A stretch of DNA of 64,000 nt from Paenibacillus agricola (GTDB lineage: Bacteria > Bacillota > Bacilli > Paenibacillales > NBRC-103111). Positions 50,995 through 59,655 of the stretch are shown here, piece after piece. A model generated the notes under the pieces. That model saw only the letters and a program-made list of their open reading frames with translations. It was not told the DNA's origin and did no database searches. The position numbers and the translations under genes are program-made. The stretch spans positions 806,001 through 870,000 of the forward strand of contig NZ_JAAOIW010000001.1 of the NCBI RefSeq assembly GCF_011440305.1, given 5' to 3'. How positions within the stretch are numbered: position 1 is the first letter of the stretch; each line of letters opens with the position of its first letter.

Positions 50995-52518
50995 TTAGTT
51001 GCTAATTGCCGTTTCACGAACAGTCGCAAGATGCTGCTTGACCTCTACGCAGCGGGCGGGCTTGGGGAAGATTTTATCCGGGTTGCACAGATTATCCCGG
51101 TTGAATACTTGCCGCAGGCCGATCTGTACCTCAATCTCTTGCTCCGTAAATACAAAGCGCATATCCTCCATCTTTTCAATACCGACGCCATGCTCACCCG
51201 TGATCGTGCCGCCCATTTCCGCGCAAACCTGCAACACCTCCGAGCCTGCTAAAACAGCATCCTGCTGCTGGCCTGGTATGCGGGAATCAAACAGGATAAG
51301 CGGATGCAGGTTGCCATCGCCCGCATGGAATACATTGGCTATTCGCAGGCCGTATTTCTGGCTGATCTCGCCTACTCTGGCTAATACAAAAGGCAGCGTG
51401 CTGCGTGGAATGACGCCATCCTGCACCAAGTAATCCGGCGATATCGTGCCCATCGCCCCAAATGCGGTCTTGCGGTTGGCCCACCAGCGTGCCCTTTCCT
51501 CTACACTAGCCGCCTGCCTGACCTCCCGCACATGGTGCTTGCGGCATACCTCCAGCACCTCATCGATCTGGTGTTGCAGGCCTGCTTCGATCCCGTCGAC
51601 TTCAACAATTAGCACCGCTCCCAAATCACGCGGATAACCAACCGGATAATTGCCCGATTCGACGCCTTCAATCGCCGTATTATCCATCATTTCCAGCGCT
51701 GCCGGGATAATACCCGCGGCAATAATGTCCGATACCGCCTGGCTCGCATCGTTCACATCGTCATAAAGCGCAACTACGGTTTTGATCCCCTGCGGCTTTT
51801 TCAAGATACGCACGGTAATTTCCGTGACGATCCCCATCGTCCCTTCCGAGCCCGTCAAAATGCCCAATAGATCATAACCAGGAGAATCCGGAAGCCCTCC
51901 GATCCGCACGATCTCGCCGCTTGGCAGCACAAGCTCCAGCCCCAGCACATGATTCGTTGTCACCCCATATTTCAGGCAATGCGCGCCTCCGGCATTTTCC
52001 CCAACATTCCCGCCTATTGTACAAGCGGCTTGGCTGGATGGATCTGGCGCATAATAGTAGCCTTTGGTTGAGATCGAGTTGGATAGCTTCAGATTAATGA
52101 AGCCCGGCTGCACGACTGCCTTGCGGTTTAAATAATCGACATCGAGCAGCTTATTCATCCGCACAAGGCTGATGATCACTTCGCCATTCAGCGCTGTGGC
52201 TCCGCCGCTTAAGCCCGTGCCTGCACCACGCGGAATGAACGGAATTTTATGCTTATGCATATAAGTGACCGCTGCGGAAACCTCCTGCGTATTCGCTGGA
52301 AAAATAACAGCAGCAGGCACGCCTTTATGAATCGTGTAGCCGTCGCATTCGTAAGCCATTAAATCCTCGTAGCGATGTAATACGGCTTGCTTACCGATGA
52401 TTCGCTGCATTTCTGCAATGAAAGCTTGCTTATTAGCCTGATTTCCAAACTGGCTTTCAGCTTGGTCTGCTGTATGATTCCCCACATGCTTCGCTGCTTG
52501 AACGTTCATCTTGTTCAT
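50995..52518 (-). CDS. glcD: Glycolate oxidase subunit GlcD (FAD-linked)
   Basis: A 507-residue flavoprotein of the VAO/FAD-linked oxidase family that oxidises glycolate or D-lactate. The FAD motif is FIPRGAGTGLSGGA (about 95-108), and the later NVFHAGDGNLHPLI plus GEHGVGIEKM are the conserved catalytic His/Glu segments. The ribosome site GGAGAG lies within the 3' end of glcF (stop 52522). It completes the glcE-F-D operon with the Fe-S subunit and the second FAD subunit. Length and motifs are normal. Confidence 0.93.
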   Translation of the reverse strand: MNKMNVQAAKHVGNHTADQAESQFGNQANKQAFIAEMQRIIGKQAVLHRYEDLMAYECDGYTIHKGVPAAVIFPANTQEVSAAVTYMHKHKIPFIPRGAGTGLSGGATALNGEVIISLVRMNKLLDVDYLNRKAVVQPGFINLKLSNSISTKGYYYAPDPSSQAACTIGGNVGENAGGAHCLKYGVTTNHVLGLELVLPSGEIVRIGGLPDSPGYDLLGILTGSEGTMGIVTEITVRILKKPQGIKTVVALYDDVNDASQAVSDIIAAGIIPAALEMMDNTAIEGVESGNYPVGYPRDLGAVLIVEVDGIEAGLQHQIDEVLEVCRKHHVREVRQAASVEERARWWANRKTAFGAMGTISPDYLVQDGVIPRSTLPFVLARVGEISQKYGLRIANVFHAGDGNLHPLILFDSRIPGQQQDAVLAGSEVLQVCAEMGGTITGEHGVGIEKMEDMRFVFTEQEIEVQIGLRQVFNRDNLCNPDKIFPKPARCVEVKQHLATVRETAISN

Positions 52519-52521
52519 CCC

Positions 52522-53880
52522 TTACTCTCCTTCCGCTTGCCGCATCGGGTTAATCCCTCTATAAGCCCAATCCAGCACCTGGATCGTATGCAATATTTTT
52601 TCCGGACGATTGTCGCGAACAATGCCCACTTGAAATTGCATCATGCAGCCTGGATTTCCCATGACGACGCCATCGCAGCCTTGCGGGATATCATCCATTT
52701 TACGCTCCAGCAGTTCACCAGCCATCTTCGGATGGGTCAGATTATAGATGCCCGCACTGCCACAACAACGGTCAGCATCAGGCAAAGGTACCATTCGAAT
52801 GCCGGGAATCGCCTCCAACAAGCGCCGCGGCTCTGCACGAATTTTCTGGGCATGGGCAAGATGGCAAGCATCGTGGTAAGTCAAAGTCAGGTCAATACTT
52901 CCTTTGGGCGGAATTAAACCCAATTGGTCGAGAAACTTCGATACATCCGTTACTTTTTCTGTAAAATGCCGTGCTTTATCGTGGTAACGCTCATCTGTTT
53001 TCAACAGTTCTTCATATTCCTTAAGCGTAGAGCCGCAGCCAGCGGCATTAATAATAATCGCATCGATATCCTCGGAGAGAAAAACATCAATATTGCGCCG
53101 CGCCAATGCTTTGGCCATATCCCGATCACCTGCATGCACATGCAGCGCGCCACAGCAGCTTTGATTTTGCGGAATCCACACCTCACAGCCATTCTCGCGC
53201 AATACATGAACTGTCGCCTCATTAATATCACTGAACATCACATCCATCACACAGCCCGTCAATACTGCTACGCGTGCCCGCTTCGGGCCGATGGCGGTTA
53301 AAGTTGAAGGCATTCTATGCAAAACAGGTCCGGTTGTAATTTCTGGCACAGCCAATTCCATCTCTCGCAAATGCTTAGGAAGTACATGCAAAACCTTCGT
53401 TTTTCGTGTGATCGTACGTAAGCCTGATTTTTGATAAAATTTCAGTAACGATTGCAAAGCATGAAGCCTTTTGGGAAAAGGAAATAGCTTATGCAGAAAA
53501 AAGTTATTCATCAGTCCAGCCATCCCTGTTGGCGGGTCTGCTTTAAATAGCTGTCCCCGCGCCTCTTCAATCAAAGCGCCAACCTGCACACCGGATGGGC
53601 AAGCGGTTTCGCAGGCCCGACAGTCCAAGCAAGTCTCGACGGGATCGGCGAAATATTCGTTAAGGTTCATTTTGCCTTCAGCCACAGCCTTTATCAGGTA
53701 AACCCTGCCACGGGGAGAATGCGCCTCCAATCCAGTCTGCTGGTAAGTTGGGCAAGCCTCCAGGCACATTCCACAATGGACGCATTGCGAGAATTTATTC
53801 TCATCCGGTGCATCCTCAAATAAATAATTAGATTTGATCAGCGATAGCTCATTACAGGGTGGTGCTAATGATTTAGACAT
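52522..53880 (-). CDS. glcF: Glycolate oxidase iron-sulfur subunit GlcF
   Basis: A 452-residue Fe-S protein from the ATG at 53880 (GGGAGGAA 7 nt upstream, one base away from the glcE stop). Two 4Fe-4S ferredoxin motifs are present: CVHCGMCLEACP (about 34-45) and CLDCRACETACP (about 84-95). CCG domains follow as SCCGALHVH and RCCGSAGIYN. It transfers electrons from GlcD/GlcE to the respiratory chain. It lies between glcE and glcD in the operon. Confidence 0.93.
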   Translation of the reverse strand: MSKSLAPPCNELSLIKSNYLFEDAPDENKFSQCVHCGMCLEACPTYQQTGLEAHSPRGRVYLIKAVAEGKMNLNEYFADPVETCLDCRACETACPSGVQVGALIEEARGQLFKADPPTGMAGLMNNFFLHKLFPFPKRLHALQSLLKFYQKSGLRTITRKTKVLHVLPKHLREMELAVPEITTGPVLHRMPSTLTAIGPKRARVAVLTGCVMDVMFSDINEATVHVLRENGCEVWIPQNQSCCGALHVHAGDRDMAKALARRNIDVFLSEDIDAIIINAAGCGSTLKEYEELLKTDERYHDKARHFTEKVTDVSKFLDQLGLIPPKGSIDLTLTYHDACHLAHAQKIRAEPRRLLEAIPGIRMVPLPDADRCCGSAGIYNLTHPKMAGELLERKMDDIPQGCDGVVMGNPGCMMQFQVGIVRDNRPEKILHTIQVLDWAYRGINPMRQAEGE

Positions 53881-53881
53881 T

Positions 53882-55249
53882 TTAAATTCCTCCCACGAAA
53901 CGACCACGATTCAAAATATGTGTCGAATCCAGCTTCTGTTTAATATCCTTCATCAGGCCTCCATCGGCTCTGGCAAAGCCCCACACAGAAACGGCTGACC
54001 TCACCTGCACAGGAGCCAAAGCGACGATCGCCGCTCCATGGATCTGGTCCATGTAGGCATTGATGCCATGAATCCATTGGATGATGTCCTGTGTACGATT
54101 GGGCTCCGTATCTAACGTGCAATAGCTGATTCCTGTAAATAAGCCACCGCTGAAATAAAGCTCGCAGCCCAGTTGTGCAGCCGATGTGTTGGCAAACTCG
54201 TAAATATCCGATACTTCTGTCATCGTGGAAAGCAGCTTTAAAGAAACGACCAAGCGGTCGGGAGCGATAGCGTTGGCGCTTGGAACGATATTGCGTAAGT
54301 GCTCGATCAGCGGCTCGGTTGCTGTCCGTCCGCGGCATTCCGAAGCAGGCTCCAGCCCTATATTCGCGGCAAAAGTTTTCAGCCACTCTAGCTGGTAGCT
54401 GACAGAGGGGTCGACATCCTCGAATAAAATGACTAAAGCAGGCTCAGGCTGCGCTGAGCCGAATAGCTTCATTGCCAGCGCTGGACTAACAAGCTCTGCG
54501 GCGCATGGCTCTAGCTGAGAGTCGAGCAGCGCTTCCTGAATGCGCTTCCAATCACCACTTGCGTTGGAGCCAAAAGCCAACAGCCCCGTTGTTGCAGGTA
54601 GCGGGCGTATTTTGAACGTAAGCTCTGTCAGCACGCCGAGTGTCCCCATCGAGCCCACAAAAAGCTTGTTCATGTCATAGCCGGCAACATTTTTAACCAC
54701 TTTGGCACCTGTTCGTATCACCGTTCCATCGGCAAGGGCAACCCTTGTAGCGATCAAATGGTCTCGAGCCGAACCAAAAAGTGCCCGTTTGGGTCCCGAA
54801 CCATTCGCGGCTACCATTCCGCCAATTGTTGATTGTTCACTCCATGAGGGGTCAATCGGGAGAAATTGCCCTGCCTGCCCTAAAGCATCCTGTAGTGTCT
54901 TAACAGTCGTGCCCGGAAGTGCCGTCACCATCAAATCACCTATAGAGTGATGCAGAATCCCGGACATATTTTTCATCGATAATAAAATATCCGCCTGCCC
55001 GGTGTGCCCTCCCCATGCATCCTTCGTGCCGCCCCCTTGGGTAACTACGGAGTAACCATTGGAGTGGGCAAATTGCAGAACATGCGAAACCTGCTCCTCC
55101 GTTTCTGGAGCAACGACTATGGAAGCCCGGATTGTATAGGAGGAGGTATGATTGTTTGCCTGTTGTTCCTCTACAAGCTCTGGGCCAACAATTTCACCGA
55201 TATGGCCCATCGCCTGTTGGATCGGAAATGCTACCTTTACGCCATCCAT
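53882..55249 (-). CDS. glcE: Glycolate oxidase FAD-binding subunit GlcE
   Basis: A 455-residue flavoprotein related to GlcD. The FAD loop reads YSVVTQGGGTKDAWGGHTG (about 73-91) and SMGTLGVLTELTFKIRPLP is in the cap domain. GAGGAGGG precedes the ATG. It is the first gene of the glcE-glcF-glcD operon, whose order differs from the glcDEF order of E. coli. The function with the other subunits is oxidation of glycolate or another 2-hydroxyacid, perhaps from a sugar or nucleotide breakdown product. Confidence 0.9.
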   Translation of the reverse strand: MDGVKVAFPIQQAMGHIGEIVGPELVEEQQANNHTSSYTIRASIVVAPETEEQVSHVLQFAHSNGYSVVTQGGGTKDAWGGHTGQADILLSMKNMSGILHHSIGDLMVTALPGTTVKTLQDALGQAGQFLPIDPSWSEQSTIGGMVAANGSGPKRALFGSARDHLIATRVALADGTVIRTGAKVVKNVAGYDMNKLFVGSMGTLGVLTELTFKIRPLPATTGLLAFGSNASGDWKRIQEALLDSQLEPCAAELVSPALAMKLFGSAQPEPALVILFEDVDPSVSYQLEWLKTFAANIGLEPASECRGRTATEPLIEHLRNIVPSANAIAPDRLVVSLKLLSTMTEVSDIYEFANTSAAQLGCELYFSGGLFTGISYCTLDTEPNRTQDIIQWIHGINAYMDQIHGAAIVALAPVQVRSAVSVWGFARADGGLMKDIKQKLDSTHILNRGRFVGGI

Positions 55250-55390
55250 ATATGTCCCTCCTCATAATTTTGCGCATTCTGTTCATTATAGAAAACTAAC
55301 TTCTTAAACATGAACTTATATCTATCATACCTAAAACTTCACCATCCGCATAGAGACAGTTTTTGCTTTTTCACGTAACACCTAACACAA

Positions 55391-55425
55391 AGCAGCCGCT
55401 GGAGTTTATTAAGCCCCAACGGCCT
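55391..55425 (-). terminator. Probable terminator
   Basis: On the minus strand GCCGTTGGGG...CTCCAGCGGC followed by TGCTTTG, 20 bp beyond the glycoside-hydrolase-like gene stop at 55445. The T-run is weak. Confidence 0.5.
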
Positions 55426-55444
55426 TGGATTTTATTTCAATAGC

Positions 55445-57484
55445 TTAATAACTGATAACCACAGTCTCAAATACATCTAGTTCAGGAATCAAAAATGTCA
55501 CCTGCTCGGCAGTGTTCTCAATAATCGGCAGTTCCTTGCCGCTTCGAAGCCCGAAAATTCGTTGCGGCTGCTGCTTCACAGTAAAGCTAATTCGCAAATC
55601 ACGAATAGATAGAGGCGCATGAAAGGCAGTACCCAGTTGCCCGCTCAAATTAACAGTATGCACAAGGTCGTACGCTCCATTAAGCTGATGATGTGCCGAA
55701 ACCTCAACCAACGGCGAGCCGTTAATCACCTTAATTGAGCTAGAGATACCTAATAGATCCTCCAGAACCGTTTTAAGCAGCATCGCATGCCCATGATTAC
55801 TTAGCTTCTCGTAATGCCGCCCAATAGTCCATGGAATGACTGCCGTTTCGCCTTGGCCATATCGATAATAAATCAGCCCTGGCTCATTCGTCACTTCCGT
55901 AATGTAGCATTTCTCGGGCGGCCCAAACATGCAGGGCGGAATATAACCCAAATAGGCTTGGCTATCCGGCTTGGCTTCGCATAATAGATACTCCCCATAT
56001 AAATAAACCACATCGACCGCATCGAAGCCTTTTAAAGCCACTTTATCTTCAGCCGTGACGGCAAAATAGGTTCCTTGCTGCTTCGGAAAGGCTTGCTTGA
56101 TGGAGGCTACACCCACACATTCAAGCTGGAACTTGCCAAGTGGCGTCCCTTTTTTATCACACGTTGATGTCGCTCCAGTTGTTAACAGCTTGCCACCAGC
56201 CTTCACATAAGCGTCTATTAATTGGCAGGCAGCCTGATCAAGATTACGCCCATCCGGGATAATGACTGCTTGGTATTTGCTCAATTTTGCCAGCCATTCT
56301 GGATCCTCCAGCACATGGTCCCGAACCACATCGAATGCAATATGCAGCTCCGATAACATTCTAAACATACCTTTGAACTCACTCATGCTGCCATATACCG
56401 CACTGCTGTAAGGCTCAATCAGGCATACATCGGCAATCGACCTGATGTTGGTGTAATAATGCTCATTCTGCTTATGAAAGCTGTATATGTCTTTCACACT
56501 ATCCATACAGAGCCGGTCATCCTGATTTGTTAAAGTGCCAATTACATAATAGTCAAGCCAAGCACCCTGCACCAAATCCTGGGCTAGTCGGAGCTGGGTC
56601 ATATGTGGGGATACCGCAGCATGGCGCATTGCAAAATCAACAAAATGCACAGCCGAGTTACTCACCGCCATGCCTTCCCAGGATCCGTGAACCAGCTTCA
56701 CATTATGGCTGGCCGAGTAATTAAATTCGGGAAGACCCCGATCAATCCCAGTATTCGATTCCATCCTGAAAATATCCGTGCCTTCAGGCGTATAGTTGCA
56801 GATGGCTACATGTTCGTTGATCGCTTTGACGGCTTGGGCACGCCTTCTGAATAATTCCGCTACTGTTTGCTGCTTGAATTTCTCGTAATCGAGATAAACG
56901 GGATCTTGGCTATCGGCTACCGTTGGCAGCTTGTCGTGCCCGAACATTTGCTTAAATCGCACTTGGTCCGCTGCTGACTGGCAGATCCCAAAAAAATTAT
57001 AGCTATAATCATGAGTAACATAGCCATGCATATTAATGAATACGCCGTCGATAGGGTACTTCCGCACAGCCTCCGTAAGAATTTGGATCGAGCCTTCCTG
57101 CTGGTACCAGCCATTAAAAGAGGTATGTACCTGGCCGTTATAATTGACTGTTTCGCCCTTGACTCCTTGGTACAGCCAATCAGGATGACCCAATGCTATA
57201 GCTTCGTTCAGCCGGCTGAAATCAAAACGTGCAATATAACGTATCCCCGCCTCATGTACCTTGCTTATGACTTCACCAACAAAATCATTCACCAAGCATG
57301 GATTGCGAAAATGAAAGTCCAATTCGGAAGGATAGCTGGCGACGATGCCACCTGTATTAACAAGTACTACGTCTGCTGCATATTCCTTTAAGCTCTTGAC
57401 GAATTCATCAACATCGAGCCTGGCGTCGATTTCGCGTAGGTTGGTTTGGATCAATCTCATTGGTTTTTGTTGCCACCATTTCAT
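55445..57484 (-). CDS. Glycoside hydrolase-like protein (TIM barrel with beta-galactosidase trimerisation-like domain), copy 2
   Basis: A 679-residue protein starting at the ATG 57484 (AAGGAGG 7 nt upstream; the longer frame would start in the neighbouring repeat). The N-terminal barrel runs to about residue 350 (QTNLREIDARLD, GVFINMHGYVTHDYSYNFFG). A Rossmann-like segment follows at about 380-560 (VIIPDGRNLDQAACQLIDAYVKAGGKLL), as in beta-galactosidase trimerisation domains, and there is a beta-rich C-terminus. It aligns end to end with the protein at 61269. The CxC-x2-C segment of that paralogue is lost here (GICQSAADQVRF). It is last in the third importer operon. Confidence 0.75.
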   Translation of the reverse strand: MKWWQQKPMRLIQTNLREIDARLDVDEFVKSLKEYAADVVLVNTGGIVASYPSELDFHFRNPCLVNDFVGEVISKVHEAGIRYIARFDFSRLNEAIALGHPDWLYQGVKGETVNYNGQVHTSFNGWYQQEGSIQILTEAVRKYPIDGVFINMHGYVTHDYSYNFFGICQSAADQVRFKQMFGHDKLPTVADSQDPVYLDYEKFKQQTVAELFRRRAQAVKAINEHVAICNYTPEGTDIFRMESNTGIDRGLPEFNYSASHNVKLVHGSWEGMAVSNSAVHFVDFAMRHAAVSPHMTQLRLAQDLVQGAWLDYYVIGTLTNQDDRLCMDSVKDIYSFHKQNEHYYTNIRSIADVCLIEPYSSAVYGSMSEFKGMFRMLSELHIAFDVVRDHVLEDPEWLAKLSKYQAVIIPDGRNLDQAACQLIDAYVKAGGKLLTTGATSTCDKKGTPLGKFQLECVGVASIKQAFPKQQGTYFAVTAEDKVALKGFDAVDVVYLYGEYLLCEAKPDSQAYLGYIPPCMFGPPEKCYITEVTNEPGLIYYRYGQGETAVIPWTIGRHYEKLSNHGHAMLLKTVLEDLLGISSSIKVINGSPLVEVSAHHQLNGAYDLVHTVNLSGQLGTAFHAPLSIRDLRISFTVKQQPQRIFGLRSGKELPIIENTAEQVTFLIPELDVFETVVISY

Positions 57485-57537
57485 GGGGGAGCCTCCTTGT
57501 TTGATAGTGTTGTTTGGTAAGGGACGACAAAGACGAT

Positions 57538-57668
57538 GCTGCGTGGCCAGGGTGCTCCTCCGATTGCTATTGTTCATGGATTTTTTGATTAGATCAGACA
57601 TTTAACGGTGAAAATCCATGAACAAAGGCACCGCTTCGCTATCTCCAGAACACCCTGGCCACTCCGCT
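57538..57668 (+). repeat. Structured dispersed element, copy 7
   Basis: The outer stem GTGGCCAGGGTG (57543-57554) pairs perfectly with CACCCTGGCCAC. The inner stem TTGTTCATGGATTTT pairs with AAAATCCATGAACAA. The conserved strands are CCTCCGATTGCTA and AGGCACCGCTTCGCTATCTCC. Loop bases TTGATTAGAT..GACATTTA are nearly identical to copy 1. It lies between the permease and the glycoside-hydrolase-like gene. Confidence 0.82.
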
Positions 57669-57697
57669 AGGTACTTTACCGCACTTTTATTAGCCCT

Positions 57698-58570
57698 TTA
57701 ACCCTTTACTGATCCTAGCATAACACCTTTGGCAAAATACTTTTGCAAAAAAGGGTAAACGATCAAGATCGGCGCCATCGCGAAGGTTACCGCGGCCATG
57801 CGAACGGTTTCGAGAGGCGGGATGCCGTCGGCGGCTGTGCCGGAGGCGCCAAGTGGTGTGGAGTCCAGCACCAGCGCTTTGATCAACACCTGCAAGGTCC
57901 ATTTTTTGGCATCGGATATATAGATCAATGCATTAAAATAGATGTTCCATTGGGATACTGCAAAAAACAGCGTAAAGGCTGCGATCGCAGGCATCGACAG
58001 GGGCAGCACAATCTTGAAAAATATGCCTACATCATTACTTCCATCAATCTTTGCGGATTCCTCCAGCTCGGGAGGCAATGAATCCAAAAAGCTTTTGACC
58101 ACAATCAGCGTCCACGCATTGGTTAAATTTGGCCAGATCAAAGACCAATACGAGTTCAGCAGCCCAAGGCTTTTTACGACCAAATAGTTCGGTACGATGC
58201 CCGCGTGAAAAACTAGCGTAAAAATAACGAAGCCCAGCACGATTTTCCTGCCGTCCAAATCCTTTCTCGTCAAACCATAAGCGAGTGTAAATGTGACGAT
58301 GATCTGCAAAAGGGTACCTACCAACGTAATAAAAACCGTGCTTTTGATCGAGTTCAAAAAGCTTTCTGTAGATAATATATATCGATAAGCATCCAATGAC
58401 CATTTAGGAGGAAAAAAATAAAATTTTAAAGGCACATAAACCGCTGGATCCGTAAAGGACACGCTGAAAATATAAATAAACGGAAACACACAAATCAAGG
58501 ATAACGTAGCCAGCAAGCCATAATTGATCCAATCGGCTACCGTTAGCCTTTTTCGGTAAACAAAACTCAT
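57698..58570 (-). CDS. ABC transporter permease, LplC/YtcP type (CUT1)
   Basis: A 290-residue membrane protein from the ATG at 58570 (AAGGTG upstream). Six helices are predicted. The EAA loop reads PPELEESAKIDGSNDVGIFFKIVLPLSMPAIA and the C-terminus FLQKYFAKGVMLGSVKG matches LplC proteins. It is the partner of the LplB-type permease just upstream, with a gap of about 40 bp. It lacks an ATPase neighbour, like the other importers here. Confidence 0.9.
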   Translation of the reverse strand: MSFVYRKRLTVADWINYGLLATLSLICVFPFIYIFSVSFTDPAVYVPLKFYFFPPKWSLDAYRYILSTESFLNSIKSTVFITLVGTLLQIIVTFTLAYGLTRKDLDGRKIVLGFVIFTLVFHAGIVPNYLVVKSLGLLNSYWSLIWPNLTNAWTLIVVKSFLDSLPPELEESAKIDGSNDVGIFFKIVLPLSMPAIAAFTLFFAVSQWNIYFNALIYISDAKKWTLQVLIKALVLDSTPLGASGTAADGIPPLETVRMAAVTFAMAPILIVYPFLQKYFAKGVMLGSVKG

Positions 58571-58611
58571 CGCTTTCACCTTCTTCATTGGAATGACATG
58601 AGTAGCATATC

Positions 58612-59565
58612 CTAGTAAATTCCCTCATAGCCTAATCTTTTGACGATATAATTGGCAGCAACAATCATAATAAGCCCGATAAAGCCTTTAAACATCCCGA
58701 CAGCAACGCCCACGCTGATTTTGCCGCCAACAATCCCTTGGGTGTACGAATACGTATCGAACACATCGGCTACCGAATTAACCAATGGATTCATCATCAG
58801 CAGCACCTGCTCAAACCCAACATCCGCCATATTCCCGAAACGGAGAATCAATAAAATAATAATGGTAGGGCGAATCGCAGGCAGCGTAATATGCCAAATT
58901 TGCCTCCATCGGCTTGCTCCATCAATAACGGCCGCCTCATAGCGGGCAGGGTCAACCCCAGCAATTGCAGCTAGGAAAATAATCGTGCCCCATCCGGCAT
59001 CCTTCCATATATTTTGCAGCGTCAATAAAATCCAAAAAAACTTCGGCTCGGACAGAAATAAAACAGGTTCATTGCCACTAGCAACAATCCATTTGTTAAT
59101 AATTCCGATATCAGAGGAGAACACGAAAAAAGTAAGACTGACCAGGATCACCCATGACAAAAAATGCGGCAGATACACGATCGATTGATTGATTTTTTTG
59201 AAAAACTCATGCCTGACTTCATTCAGCATTAACGCCAGCACAATCGGCACCGGGAAATAAAACACAAGGTTGAATATGCTAATAACAAAGGTATTCCTGC
59301 CCATAATATAAAAATGCTCGCTTTGAAATAAGTTGGAAAAATGCTTAAAGCCGACCCAATTGCTCCCAAAAAATCCTTTGAACGGACTGTAATCCTGAAA
59401 CGACAGGAGAAGACCCCAGATCGGCAAAAACTTAAACAAGAAAAAATAAATAATTCCTGCCGACATCATCAAATAAATATAACGATTTCTTCGTATTCGC
59501 GCCCAGCGTCTATTTTTTACTATGATTCGCTCCATGTGTTTGTTTTTTACTATCGTTCGCTCCAT
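58612..59565 (-). CDS. ABC transporter permease, LplB/YteP type (CUT1)
   Basis: A 317-residue membrane protein from the ATG at 59565 (GGAGGTC 8 nt upstream). A basic N-terminus has two near-repeats (MERTIVKNKH, MERIIVKNRR) before the first helix (YIYLMMSAGIIYFFLFKFLPIWG). The EAA loop reads DPARYEAAVIDGASRWRQIW. It is the second gene of the importer after the binding protein. The duplicated N-terminal decapeptide is a small internal duplication not needed for the fold. Confidence 0.9.
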   Translation of the reverse strand: MERTIVKNKHMERIIVKNRRWARIRRNRYIYLMMSAGIIYFFLFKFLPIWGLLLSFQDYSPFKGFFGSNWVGFKHFSNLFQSEHFYIMGRNTFVISIFNLVFYFPVPIVLALMLNEVRHEFFKKINQSIVYLPHFLSWVILVSLTFFVFSSDIGIINKWIVASGNEPVLFLSEPKFFWILLTLQNIWKDAGWGTIIFLAAIAGVDPARYEAAVIDGASRWRQIWHITLPAIRPTIIILLILRFGNMADVGFEQVLLMMNPLVNSVADVFDTYSYTQGIVGGKISVGVAVGMFKGFIGLIMIVAANYIVKRLGYEGIY

Positions 59566-59655
59566 TGTTGACCTCCTTCCGAAACTATAAAAAGGCTGGA
59601 GCATCAGTAGAACCTGAGAGCTCCCTCATGCATCCACACCCTCTTATAGTGCTGC

